64,000 bases of DNA, taken from contig NZ_OZ156465.1 of the NCBI RefSeq assembly GCF_964212655.1, forward strand, positions 3,782,001 through 3,846,000, read 5' to 3'. This document shows positions 1-8,425 of the stretch, piece by piece; the first letter of the stretch is position 1; every line of letters starts with the position of its first letter. The DNA is from Candidatus Thiodiazotropha sp. LNASS1 (GTDB taxonomy: Bacteria; Pseudomonadota; Gammaproteobacteria; Chromatiales; Chromatiaceae). Position numbers and translations under genes: made by a program. A model generated the notes under the pieces. It searched no databases. It saw only the letters and a list, made by a program, of their open reading frames with translations, and was not told the origin of the DNA.

Positions 1-2
1 AC

Positions 3-506
3 GATCCGGTGGTACATGCGCATGAGGCCTCTCATGGCTGGTTTGGCAATGGTGTTCGTATCGGATGCTGGGAGGATTTCGTGTTATCTGAGGGTATTGC
101 ATCCTATCTTGCGGCTCGGGCTCTCAATGAGGTTGCGGGCGAAGAATATGGTAAGCAAATTTGGGTATCATATGAAAACAAACTCGATCAATTGCAAAAC
201 AGCGATGAGAATAAGATTGCCTGGCCAGAGGGTTGTAATGAGATAGATATCCTGGAGGATGGCCTGTATGGCGCTGCGCCCTATATGAAGGGTGCATTCT
301 TCTTCAAGCACCTTGAGTACAAGTTGGGAAAAGAAGTGCTGGACAGGTTGCTGAGAGACTTTTTCATTATGAACAGCGGACATGCCGTTAACATGCAAAT
401 GTTAATCACAGCAATAAAAGAGGGCAGCACATACGACCCTACGGCCTGTGCCCAGGCGTGGTTGCGTATGGAGTCTGTTGTGGATACTGATGCCTGCATC
501 TACTGA
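3..506 (+). CDS. M1 family zinc aminopeptidase, C-terminal fragment (5' end outside window)
   Basis: The reading frame is open from the window edge, so the N-terminus is missing. The visible part begins at the gluzincin active site: HEASH, then 18 residues, then Glu in the LSEGIASY context. This matches the HExxH-x18-E zinc site of M1 metallopeptidases, and WFGN directly after HEASH is also typical. These enzymes remove N-terminal residues from peptides, with zinc held by the two His and the distal Glu. About 150 residues follow the zinc site before a TGA stop, which is short for a full ERAP-like C-terminal domain, so this may be a compact M1 member. Any internal ATG or GTG start would remove the catalytic motif, so the gene must extend to the left. 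Confidence 0.85.
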   Translation, partial: DPVVHAHEASHGWFGNGVRIGCWEDFVLSEGIASYLAARALNEVAGEEYGKQIWVSYENKLDQLQNSDENKIAWPEGCNEIDILEDGLYGAAPYMKGAFFFKHLEYKLGKEVLDRLLRDFFIMNSGHAVNMQMLITAIKEGSTYDPTACAQAWLRMESVVDTDACIY

Positions 507-1117
507 GTATATGTTAATGTGTTTCTAGTGCGAATGCTTCCCGTATGCGAGCCAGACGAATACCATATCGATATGATTCTCAATTCAGTTACGCTGTACA
601 CTAATCCAGACAAAGTCGGCCTTGATTGATAAATCAAAGATCTGAAGTATGCAAGATCCAAACAATAGGATCTCGAACGTTAAGCGCCAAAGAACCCATT
701 CCAAACCCTCTCTTCGCCGGGCTATCGATAGATTATCCTCGGTGTAATTGTTACAGGATTGTAAACTTTCATTACACTACCGGCCAATTATCAGGTAACG
801 GGTTGTTATAACCCGATTTTCGGTATATTTATAGGTTGCGTTAAGCAGTGTTCATAAAAAGACAAAAACCGGAGCTTTGAATCAAAGACAGCGTTTGCCC
901 GCTTTTATGGTTGAATCGTAAGGATCTATATAATTATTCAGATGAACAGAAAGGGTTAGGGTCCAGGAAACAACGCGTTGGTCTCGGGACTTTTCATGCT
1001 GTGAACCAGGATTGATCTATAACAAAACTTCACTATCGCCAGTCGAAAGACAATGAATGGTTTTGTGCATACTTTAAGGACAGAAGAAGTGAAAATAGTA
1101 AATAATAAATAAATTAT
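507..1117. other. intergenic region, no supported gene
   Basis: About 610 bases without a convincing coding frame. A short hairpin (CGGGTT / AACCCG, positions 799-815) followed by ATTTT could be a weak plus-strand terminator, but it lies almost 300 bases past the upstream stop. The last 60 bases before the next gene are AT-rich and probably hold its promoter. No clear -35/-10 pair can be assigned by eye. Confidence 0.4.
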
Positions 1118-2098
1118 ATGCAGAAATATAATATCGTGTTAAAAGAAGCACAAAAATCAGGATATGAACTATCGAATGCGCAATTGCTTATAATTGATAA
1201 TGACGATGAAAACATCCCAGTCTTAAATCGATTACTTAAGAACGATTACAATACTACGTGCGCCAGTTCCGTTGATGATCTGAAATGTCTGTTAAGTCGA
1301 CAGCAATATCCGGATCTTGTTATATTCGATCCGTTTAAATGCGCAGATGATGGTCTTGATGTCTGCCGGACACTAAAGGAAAATCCGAATACTGCCAACA
1401 TTCCAGTGGTGCTGATTGCCAACAGGCAGGATCCAAATCATGAGATTAAGGCGCTATCTTCAGGGGCGGTAGACTTTATAATAAAACCATTCAGCCTTTC
1501 TGTTATAAAGGCTAGAATCAATAGCCACCTTACCGCCAAATATAGAGCGGATCTGTTGGAACAACTCTCAAATATTGATCCGCTGACTCGTATACCCAAC
1601 CGTCGCAGGTTTGACAATACACTTGAGCTGGAGTGGAGACGAGCAATACGCGGGGGATCGTATATTGCGATACTGATGATCGATTTGGATGGTTTTAAAG
1701 TATATAACGACATGTATGGACACAGTATAGGTGATGAGTATCTGAAGAAGGTGGCTCACTGTCTGTCGGGGTTATTACAGAGGCCGGGTGATATAGTAGC
1801 GCGCTATGGTGGTGAGGAATTTGTTGTTTTACTTCCAGAATGTAACCTGCAAAACGCTTTTAAGATAGCTGAACGTTTCCGCTCGGCTGTAGAACACATA
1901 TCAAGGCAGAACAAAGAAACCGACCAAAAGAATCTAGGCACTGCCAGTATTGGTTGTGCTGCCATGAAAGCCACAATTAACCAATCCGCCAGACAACTCA
2001 TAGTAAAGGCAGATGAGAAATTATATATGGCAAAATCACTTGGGAAAAACAGGGTATGTTGCGGTGATTATCTGTTGGATAGCGTGAGTCAAAAATAA
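1118..2098 (+). CDS. response regulator receiver - GGDEF diguanylate cyclase
   Basis: A cytoplasmic two-domain signalling protein of 326 residues. Residues about 22-140 form a receiver domain with acidic IIDNDD near residue 27, phospho-acceptor Asp71 (IFDPF) and conserved Lys123 (IIKPF). Residues about 150-315 form a GGDEF domain with an intact GGEEF active site at 231-235. An inhibitory I-site RPGD sits at 222-225, five residues upstream, so product inhibition by cyclic di-GMP is expected. The family condenses two GTP into c-di-GMP. The stop codon overlaps the start of the following bacteriohemerythrin (TAATG), which indicates translational coupling. No partner histidine kinase lies next to it. 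I infer an oxygen- or redox-linked c-di-GMP switch from this pairing. Confidence 0.92.
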   Translation: MQKYNIVLKEAQKSGYELSNAQLLIIDNDDENIPVLNRLLKNDYNTTCASSVDDLKCLLSRQQYPDLVIFDPFKCADDGLDVCRTLKENPNTANIPVVLIANRQDPNHEIKALSSGAVDFIIKPFSLSVIKARINSHLTAKYRADLLEQLSNIDPLTRIPNRRRFDNTLELEWRRAIRGGSYIAILMIDLDGFKVYNDMYGHSIGDEYLKKVAHCLSGLLQRPGDIVARYGGEEFVVLLPECNLQNAFKIAERFRSAVEHISRQNKETDQKNLGTASIGCAAMKATINQSARQLIVKADEKLYMAKSLGKNRVCCGDYLLDSVSQK

Positions 2099-2496
2099 TG
2101 CAATATAGACTACAAGGCTGGTCAAAAAAGTATGAACTTGGTATCAAAGAGATAGACCTGCAACACCAGTACTTCTTTAAGTTAATTACCAGACTTGCAG
2201 ATGAGTTAAAAAACAGTAGTGACCTCCCTTACCAGAAGTCCCTCTTCACCGAACTGGGTTTATATACCCATTTCCACTTCGTAAGCGAAGAAAACCTAAT
2301 GCATCGCTCTGGTTATTCGGGCTTGCAAGAGCACAAGAAACTACACAATAAACTCATTGACGGATTGAATAAGAATAAATTACTTTTTGAGGAGGGACAT
2401 ATTGAAGCAATTCAGGTGATAGACTTTTTAGAAATGTGGTTTATAAGTCATACGGTTAAAGAGGATAGGAAGTTTGCGGAATACATAAACGGGTAA
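2098..2496 (+). CDS. bacteriohemerythrin
   Basis: A four-helix-bundle diiron O2-binding protein of 132 residues. All expected ligands are visible: His23, His60 and Glu64 (HFVSEE), His79 and His83 (HKKLH), His118 and Asp123 (HTVKED). There is no signal peptide or membrane segment, so it is cytoplasmic. The start ATG shares one base with the stop of the upstream diguanylate cyclase, so the two are almost certainly co-translated. Hemerythrin domains fused to diguanylate cyclases are known in other bacteria; here the sensor and the enzyme are separate polypeptides. Its role as an oxygen-sensing or oxygen-buffering partner of the cyclase is inference. Confidence 0.93.
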   Translation: MQYRLQGWSKKYELGIKEIDLQHQYFFKLITRLADELKNSSDLPYQKSLFTELGLYTHFHFVSEENLMHRSGYSGLQEHKKLHNKLIDGLNKNKLLFEEGHIEAIQVIDFLEMWFISHTVKEDRKFAEYING

Positions 2497-3161
2497 AATC
2501 TAATAATACTGCAATATCATACCCAAGCGTTGTCCGTACCTGTATTGATTTAAACTGGCCGGAAATAGATCTGTTGGTAGTAGCCACACAGAAGCACGAT
2601 TAATTGCATGCTTCTGATAAAACAAATTTAGTAGTAAGCTCAACCTCCCTTTCCCAGCTGATAACCTGTCCGCTTTCCGTATTGTGGTCAGTCCTGGTAC
2701 TCGTATGTTGAAAACAGTTGGCATAGAACCATTTTATGGCAAAGGGTAAGAGAAACGTTGTCAGTGTAATGACTATAATCATACCGGCATAAACTTCGAT
2801 ATTGAATATGCCGGTTGACCGCCCCAGTTCAGCGTCTTGTCCGATTTTGCCGGCAGCAAGAAGTTTTGTCCGGCACGAAGGGATTGCAATTGATAGAAAA
2901 TGTTTAAGGCATTCATTTGGAGTCGTATATTAGGTAGCCTTATTGCTTGATGAAGCGGCTGACTGATTATGATCTGTAAATGTCGCATTCCTCCATGTTT
3001 ACGGGTATTGTGCTTGGATTCTTGTCTGGTTCGCCCAGGCAGGTGTTTGTTGTATTTGTTGATGTCCATTTACAGTAGCGAATTGTGAGTTGTAAGCGGA
3101 TCTGATCTTGGTAGTTTAAATGGATGGTGTATTACATTGTAAATTGAAAAGGAGAGCATTA
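2497..3161. other. intergenic region, no supported gene
   Basis: About 660 bases. Reading frames of 60-96 codons exist on the minus strand but lack ribosome sites and family-like composition, so I treat them as chance. No repeat or terminator stands out. The last bases (AGGAGAG at about 3150) are the ribosome site of the rhodanese gene that follows. Confidence 0.4.
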
Positions 3162-4142
3162 ATGAGTTTAAGGAGAGTTTTGTTCCCATATTTGGAAGTA
3201 GTCTTGTTATGGATATATTTCAGCAGTATAGAGGCAGCCCAGTTTGATAGCAGCTGGCTGGTGGATTCGGCTCAGTTAAAGGAACTTTTGCAGCAGCAGG
3301 CGAAGGTTGTTTACGTAGTCAAAAACGCGAATGACAGACCCTCTGATGTGATTCCTGGTACGGATATTCGTCGGGTACTTTCCTGGCAGCCAGACAGTGA
3401 GGGTGACTCCTTTGCAATTCGCACATTCAGTAATACGCTGTCTTATCCGGATGGAAAAAAATATCCCAAGGCCATGCCAACTGCGGAGCAGTGGACAGGC
3501 ACTATGCGCAGGTTGGGTATCGATCAAAATGACACGGTTATAGTAGTGGGTAATATGGAATTCGCTACCAGATTTTCCAGAACGGTTGTTGAATATGGGG
3601 GTTCTGCCGTTGTCTACAACGACAGTTCTACTGAAAACATACTGGTGCCATACGCAATGGTTGACGTTGAGCCTGACGAACTGGTGCCAGGTAACTTCAC
3701 GGCAATCAGCAATAGTTCAATAAAGCTCTCATTGGAGAACAACATTGGAACACGCTCTGATTCAACTATCCGGTTCTGGGATATTCGAGAATCAGTATAC
3801 CCAGCCGGGATAAAAACCAAAACTTACGTATATGCACAAGGAACACTGTTGAGTGCCAGTAATGCATTAAAATTTACAGATCTTCTTGATGTCGACGGTA
3901 CCTGGTATCAATCAGCGGATGCTATATCTGAAGTGCTTAATAGTCACTTTGGGCACCCGGGTAGGCAGGAAGACTTCAGGCATGTCATTGTGTGTGACAG
4001 TGAAGGTTTGTCGAATATCGTCATGTGGGTAGCCCGCTCGTTAGGTTATGAAAATGTTTTTGTCTTGGCAGGTGGATTGCACGAATTCACAATGTATGGG
4101 GACAATCATCGATACGTCAACCTGATAAAAAACGTTGACTGA
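3162..4142 (+). CDS. exported tandem rhodanese-like sulfurtransferase
   Basis: I place the start at 3162 because AGGAGAG lies 6-12 bases upstream; an in-frame ATG at 3120 has no such site. The 326-residue product begins with a hydrophobic signal-like segment ending near the EAAQF region, so it is probably periplasmic. Two rhodanese folds are suggested. The second keeps a catalytic-type Cys278 (IVCDSEG) and the typical LGYENVFVLAGG end. The first domain shows no obvious active-site Cys. This pattern, an inactive N-terminal and an active C-terminal domain, is usual for tandem rhodaneses that move sulfane sulfur from thiosulfate-like donors to a thiol acceptor. A role in sulfur oxidation fits the rest of the window but is inference. 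Confidence 0.8.
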   Translation: MSLRRVLFPYLEVVLLWIYFSSIEAAQFDSSWLVDSAQLKELLQQQAKVVYVVKNANDRPSDVIPGTDIRRVLSWQPDSEGDSFAIRTFSNTLSYPDGKKYPKAMPTAEQWTGTMRRLGIDQNDTVIVVGNMEFATRFSRTVVEYGGSAVVYNDSSTENILVPYAMVDVEPDELVPGNFTAISNSSIKLSLENNIGTRSDSTIRFWDIRESVYPAGIKTKTYVYAQGTLLSASNALKFTDLLDVDGTWYQSADAISEVLNSHFGHPGRQEDFRHVIVCDSEGLSNIVMWVARSLGYENVFVLAGGLHEFTMYGDNHRYVNLIKNVD

Positions 4143-4163
4143 CTCTGGGCGGCACTTAATTAC

Positions 4164-4188
4164 GAACCTTTGAAATGATCAGAGGTTC
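4164..4188. repeat. inverted repeat downstream of rhodanese gene
   Basis: GAACCT and AGGTTC arms with an inner TGA/TCA pair form a 25-base hairpin shortly after the rhodanese stop. No T tract follows on either strand, so it may act only as an mRNA 3'-end stabiliser or a weak terminator. Confidence 0.35.
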
Positions 4189-4381
4189 AATAAGTATACG
4201 CATCTATTTCGATACAGCCCGGAATCCATAAAACAGTTCAAAATAGTGTACTGGATTCCGGGTCTGGTCTCTGCTTTGCATAGCGCGATAACATTCCCGA
4301 TCGCTTTTGTATGTCCGGTCTGAAATGCTTTCGTACCAACACGATATAAAGTGATTACGGGTTACATTTAACTGAGTCGTT

Positions 4382-4738
4382 CTAGGCTTCCGTGTCTGAT
4401 GGCAATGGCTTAGGGAGACCGGCAAGTTTGGCAAGTTGCTTGTCGGGGCCATGCGGAAACAGTTGATAGAGGTATTTATCAATCGAGCGTCTGTCCACTA
4501 TCGGGTCCTGGCCTAAATTCCCCGCAATCATATGAATAACCTCTCGAGTTGACGGAGTGTTCTGCTTTTCAAGGTAGAATTCTCTGGCCTTATGAATCAG
4601 CAGTGAGTGTTCCGTAGAAATCTCCAATCCCTCGTTTATAGCCAGATGTTCAGCCACATCTTCGTTCCAGTCCTCCAGATTAACGAGAAAGCCTTCCTCG
4701 TCAAGATTGATCGTCTTACCATTTACAATGATGGACAT
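4382..4738 (-). CDS. DsrC/TusE-family protein lacking C-terminal cysteines (RspA-like)
   Basis: The 118-residue product has the DsrC/TusE fold signature: an N-terminal VNGKTINLDEEGFL strand region and NLEDWNEDVAEHLA, then the ending LFPHGPDKQLAKLAGLPKP. DsrC carries two C-terminal cysteines and TusE one; here there is no cysteine anywhere. The sulfur-relay chemistry of DsrC/TusE is therefore not possible. Cysteine-free homologues have been grouped as RspA and proposed to be regulatory. The start is supported by AAGGAG 7-8 bases upstream. A second cysteine-free homologue lies at 14849-15214. Its neighbours are a rhodanese and a HAD hydrolase on the other strand. Family assignment is strong; function is unknown. 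Confidence 0.85.
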   Translation of the reverse strand: MSIIVNGKTINLDEEGFLVNLEDWNEDVAEHLAINEGLEISTEHSLLIHKAREFYLEKQNTPSTREVIHMIAGNLGQDPIVDRRSIDKYLYQLFPHGPDKQLAKLAGLPKPLPSDTEA

Positions 4739-4890
4739 ACGTTTCTCCTTTTTTATATCATCAAGACAGGCGGTCTTGTCAGTATAGTGTCAGGATGGGA
4801 GGGGACTTGGAATACCACAAAAAATATGTGTATAAAATCAGATGACAATTCAATAATCATATTGCCATTAGCGGTTTGATCGGAATAAAT

Positions 4891-5610
4891 ATGAATGCGT
4901 TCCAGATCTCAATCAACCAGAAAATCATGAAATCACCATACAAGGCCATTTTATTTGATCTTTTCGGCACCCTGATCAGTGTCTCAAAAGCTGCCGGCGA
5001 CAGTGGCCGTTATACGGCTGATATCTTGGATTTGGATCGCGAGGCATGGAATCAGGCGTGTTTCAGCGAGCACCACGATATACTGAGCGAAACCGATCAT
5101 CTAGAAACCGTTAGACGTATGGCGCACAGTCTCGATCCAACCATCCCACTCTCCACAATTCACAAAGCAGCTGAAGCGCGTCAGGTCCGTTTTGATACGG
5201 CATTGACCGCTATAGAACCAGGTATCATAAAAACCCTTGAGACTCTTAGTGAGAGAGGTCTGACACTGGGGCTTATTTCCAATGCCTCGACGGGTGAGGT
5301 GCGTGCATGGTCTGATTCGCCTCTTGCACCACTCTTCACAACGGTGCACTTCAGTTGTAAGCATGGGGTGAAAAAGCCTGAGCCGGAAATCTATCGGATG
5401 GCTCTGGCTGAAATGGAGATTAATTCGAGCCAGGCCCTTTTTGTCGGGGATGGCAGCAGCAATGAACACATGGGTGCAAAAAAGTGTGGTATCGACAGTC
5501 TTCTCGTGACCTATTTCCTGGATACGAAGAATAAAGACGATTTGAAACGCCGCGGTTTAGGTTCAAAGGGTAAAATTTCCCACATCCGCGAGCTGCAATC
5601 ACGGTTGTGA
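4891..5610 (+). CDS. HAD-superfamily hydrolase
   Basis: A cytoplasmic haloacid-dehalogenase-like phosphatase of about 240 residues. Motif I is DLFGTL with the nucleophile Asp, motif II is SNAS, motif III is the Lys in GVKKPEPEIY, and motif IV is the acidic GDGSSNE. A helical cap occupies the stretch between motifs I and II. Three in-frame starts are possible (TTG 4876, ATG 4891, ATG 4927). The conserved domain begins six residues after the last, so the true N-terminus may be shorter than given. Members dephosphorylate small metabolites; the substrate cannot be read from the sequence. It is a single gene divergent from the DsrC-like gene. Confidence 0.85.
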   Translation: MNAFQISINQKIMKSPYKAILFDLFGTLISVSKAAGDSGRYTADILDLDREAWNQACFSEHHDILSETDHLETVRRMAHSLDPTIPLSTIHKAAEARQVRFDTALTAIEPGIIKTLETLSERGLTLGLISNASTGEVRAWSDSPLAPLFTTVHFSCKHGVKKPEPEIYRMALAEMEINSSQALFVGDGSSNEHMGAKKCGIDSLLVTYFLDTKNKDDLKRRGLGSKGKISHIRELQSRL

Positions 5611-5645
5611 TAAAGAGAGACGGCGACACTCACAGTTCAAGTTGT

Positions 5646-6260
5646 TTAGTAGCGGTAACGTTCCTCTACTTCCTCCAAGTTGTTGCGTTCATACGTTACT
5701 CTATCCTGGAGCTCAGTCAGTTTGACCTCCGCTATATCCAACTCGTCACTCAGTTCTTTAACCTCAACCAAAAGTGCTCTGCGTTGTTTACTGCTAATTC
5801 CATCACTGATCAATCTGGCCTCAGAATCCTCAAGCTGCTGGTATAGTGTATCGACCAGTTTTTGCTGCTGTTTCAATCTGCGTTCACTTGCCAACAGTTT
5901 GGATTTGGCGTTATAGACCTCACGCCCATCCTGCCAAGCTTGCTTAAACGCCCTGGTGAGGGGTGGGAGGCAGACGGGATTTAACTTGCTACCGGATTTT
6001 CCAAGCTCAAAGCCATTTTGTCGTGTGCAGTATTCACTCAGACCAGCCAGCCGCCCCTGCTCATAAAGTTCAGCATCCGGTGCTATGCCATGATTTGCAC
6101 AGGCTTTTCGATGATTGCCGAGATAAGAGAGGCTATGACCCTTAGCGCCATCCTCATATCCGATAACGTACCAGTCAGCAACCTGGCACTCATCCTTATC
6201 CATGGTTGCACAGCTTGCCAGTGAAAACAGAACGGCAATATGAACTAAGTGTCTGATCAT
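5646..6260 (-). CDS. DUF2799-type lipoprotein
   Basis: A 204-residue protein with a short signal peptide and lipobox LASC at residues about 14-17, so it is probably anchored to the outer membrane. The first half carries the DUF2799-like features: W-Y-x-I-G-Y-x-D-G, then ACxxHGIxPD, then EYC and GxxxGxSG, with several conserved cysteines. The second half, from about residue 120, is a long charged coiled-coil segment. Function is unknown for the family. It converges with the HAD gene only 35 bases away. Assignment to DUF2799 is by recognition of the motif order. Confidence 0.75.
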   Translation of the reverse strand: MIRHLVHIAVLFSLASCATMDKDECQVADWYVIGYEDGAKGHSLSYLGNHRKACANHGIAPDAELYEQGRLAGLSEYCTRQNGFELGKSGSKLNPVCLPPLTRAFKQAWQDGREVYNAKSKLLASERRLKQQQKLVDTLYQQLEDSEARLISDGISSKQRRALLVEVKELSDELDIAEVKLTELQDRVTYERNNLEEVEERYRY

Positions 6261-6354
6261 AATTTATTCCGATAACGTAGTGTGGTGTAAGAGAGTGTAC
6301 AGTTGAAATCCTATCCGTTGCCAGTTGTTTGATAGAATGTTCCTGAACGTCTAA

Positions 6355-7104
6355 TCATGGCTGGACGTAGAAACTGCCTGGTGCCATGGGATCGAAGGCG
6401 TAGTGGTGATACAGGTTGCTCTCTGCTTCTGACCAACCGCCATAGTCAAGTGTATTACCACCAGGGAAATAATCAGTAAAATCAGAAATCAGGAAACGCA
6501 GTACAACATAATCGTAACCAGGGCCACCTTCACCCATCTCTCCATCTGAGTGACCGAGATGGTGATGTATATCACCATCGGGGAAGCCGTAGTTGGTGTA
6601 GATATAGGGCGGCTCTCCATATTCCAGGGAAAAGGCAAAAAAGAGATCTATACCATCGATACCTTCTCCACCGGCTCCAGTATTGAAATCACCGTCGGAA
6701 TTGAAGTTAACACTGATACCTTGTCCGGTAACTGTCTGAGCTTCGATTTCACCCGAAGCGGTAACCGGAACTGCTGTAGTGGGTATAGGGCCGGCAAAAT
6801 CAAAGCGGATATAGAGAAAGCCGTTATCGATTCCCATCGAAAGTCAGATTACATCAATCGGTAGGTAGCGCACTGGTGTACTGTAGGGAGGCGCGCCACC
6901 CGGTGCCATCTCATAATCGTTGGATGATTCAGATATGGTGGCAGTAAAGACGGCGTTGATGTCACTTGGCCATGGCTCTGAAAAGATGACAGAATTTATA
7001 TATGAATCACCACCTGAATCACCGCCGTTCCCACCTCCACAGCCGAACAGGCAGGACAGGAAGAAAATAATTCCTAGCGGACTCCAATTGATGTGCATGA
7101 TCAT
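6355..7104 (-). pseudogene. secreted Gly-rich lipoprotein gene interrupted by in-frame TGA
   Basis: Two segments in the same frame are separated only by a TGA at 6844-6846. The upstream part encodes a lipoprotein signal (lipobox LFGC followed by GGGNGGDSGGD) and about 60 further residues. The downstream part continues immediately with LSMGIDNGFLYIRFDF and runs to about 160 residues, rich in Gly, Asp, Tyr and aromatics. The first ATG of the second part has no ribosome site, so it was probably not designed to be translated alone. The simplest reading is one gene of about 249 codons with a nonsense mutation. Readthrough of TGA, or a sequence error, would restore it. I do not recognise the family. 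Confidence 0.6.
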
Positions 7105-7640
7105 TCCCGGTGAACTGATACAGGGACTCTGTGGTTTAGCGGCGTTTTAGCGAAATGCTTGAAGCTGGTTGAAACAATGTCGACGTGTATGGGCTGGTTG
7201 CGGGTGCCGACTTAACAATTTAGTACCAGGCCAAGGATACCGGCATTGGTGCATAACCAAATAAGAGGATAATTTAAGGCTCAAGCGCAGGTTAACCCTT
7301 ACCCTCCTTTCCCTCATATGACCTGGAACTCAAATACGGTTGCTAATGTGTACTGACAGTCGTTAAAGAGACAATGGGCGGTGTGACAGATGAGGCTATC
7401 AAGGCCAGTCAATACATCCGGTATAATCATCGGTGTACCGAACAACGAACTTATTTGAAAACAAGAATACAGATATGACTCAAAGCCTATATCCCATCAT
7501 CGTTTTGTTTGGACTCCTGAACAGGCATTTTCTGCCGGATAACAGAATTGTGTGGGTAAAAGCCATATTTCAGAGTACTGTTAAGGATTGCTTCACCCGG
7601 TTAAATTACGGAAAAAAAGGAAAGCCATTTAGTGACAATC
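7105..7640. other. intergenic region, no supported gene
   Basis: About 535 bases between the interrupted lipoprotein gene and the RebB-like gene. A 106-codon plus-strand frame runs across it into the neighbour, but it lacks family-like composition and overlaps the better-supported minus-strand gene. Nothing else recognisable. Confidence 0.35.
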
Positions 7641-7874
7641 TTATTCTCTTCCTGTGGCAAGTTTTGCAACAATACCGTGTAGTGCCACCTCAGCATTCTC
7701 AAAGGCGTCAGAGAGATCATCTATTGTGGCTTCTCCCTGCCTGGCGCCGTTAAGGCCCTTTGCAATATTCTCCATCAGTTCTGCGATTATTGAGAGCGCT
7801 TCATCACCGCCTGCACTATGGGCTTGTATGGCGGCGTCTGTGATTTGGCTGTTAACGGCAGTGGGAAATGACAT
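7641..7874 (-). CDS. RebB-like small protein
   Basis: The 77-residue product opens with FPTAVNSQITDAA, which closely resembles the start of the RebB / killing-trait family (R-body subunits and relatives). The rest is an Ala-rich helix (ELMENIAKGLNGA) and a C-terminal half that I do not recognise. It has no signal peptide. A GAGGT ribosome site lies about 8-10 bases before ATG. Typical reb loci carry several paralogues in tandem; only one is present here, so R-body formation cannot be claimed. Family call rests on the N-terminal motif. Confidence 0.55.
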   Translation of the reverse strand: MSFPTAVNSQITDAAIQAHSAGGDEALSIIAELMENIAKGLNGARQGEATIDDLSDAFENAEVALHGIVAKLATGRE

Positions 7875-8165
7875 TTCAAATACCTCAATTGTTTTATAAT
7901 GATTTTATTAGTAACCAAACCGAATTAAAACTGCCCATATTTAAAGGAATTGTAGGAATTAAAATAACACGAACTATAGATTCCTTTTATTTGTCATTTG
8001 GCTGCAACAGTCAACTCAACCGTCTCATCTGAATGTTATGTTGCCTATAGGGATATACTGCTTCGGTAAACGGGCCACGATCGGGGGAAAATATACTGGC
8101 CCTTATTGATGGACGATTTTTTTAAGAAAAACTGTAGAGAAATACAAGCTGTTTGAGGAAAAACC
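7875..8165. other. AT-rich intergenic region
   Basis: An AT-rich stretch upstream of the RebB-like gene that probably contains its promoter. No motif is clear enough to call. It ends at the hairpin that terminates the neighbouring zinc-ribbon gene. Confidence 0.3.
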
Positions 8166-8207
8166 GGGCGATGTGCTGTTGCAACATCGCCCGCCTGCAA
8201 TGGCAGG
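8160..8207 (-). terminator. Rho-independent terminator for the zinc-ribbon gene
   Basis: On the minus strand a small CCTGC/GCAGG hairpin is followed by a strong GGGCGATGT / ACATCGCCC stem and then GGTTTTT. It lies 27 bases past the stop of the small zinc-ribbon gene, which supports that gene being transcribed. Confidence 0.65.
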
Positions 8208-8233
8208 TAGCGAGGAGAGTTCCTGAAAGCACC

Positions 8234-8425
8234 TTATGGATATCGAAGTGCTTGTCTTGCTAACCTTCCTGACATTAATGCTAAATGATCCTTCCATTGA
8301 TCCAACGTCCTTGTCACCAACTGTGTTCGTCGACAAACCGGGCACTCATAACGCGACTGTTCAATTTTCACATCCTTCTGTGTCTCGATCTCGGCCATCA
8401 ACGAAGAACAGTGTGTGCAGTGCAT
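8234..8425 (-). CDS. small zinc-ribbon-like protein
   Basis: The 63-residue product starts MHCTHCSSLM and carries CPVC about 24 residues later, giving a CxxC...CxxC pattern suited to one structural zinc. The remainder is basic and helical (TLDQWKDHLALMSGRLARQ). Reality is supported by an AGGGG ribosome site 8-12 bases before ATG and by a good terminator just after the stop. No specific family is recognised. Such proteins often bind nucleic acid or a protein partner, but nothing here shows which. Confidence 0.55.
   Translation of the reverse strand: MHCTHCSSLMAEIETQKDVKIEQSRYECPVCRRTQLVTRTLDQWKDHLALMSGRLARQALRYP

Noticed and set aside
6844-6846. TGA as selenocysteine codon
   Set aside because: No conserved redox context around the codon and no SECIS-like hairpin seen just downstream; nonsense mutation or readthrough is simpler.
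7433-7753. 106-codon plus-strand frame
   Set aside because: Overlaps the RebB-like gene and shows no family-like pattern or ribosome site.
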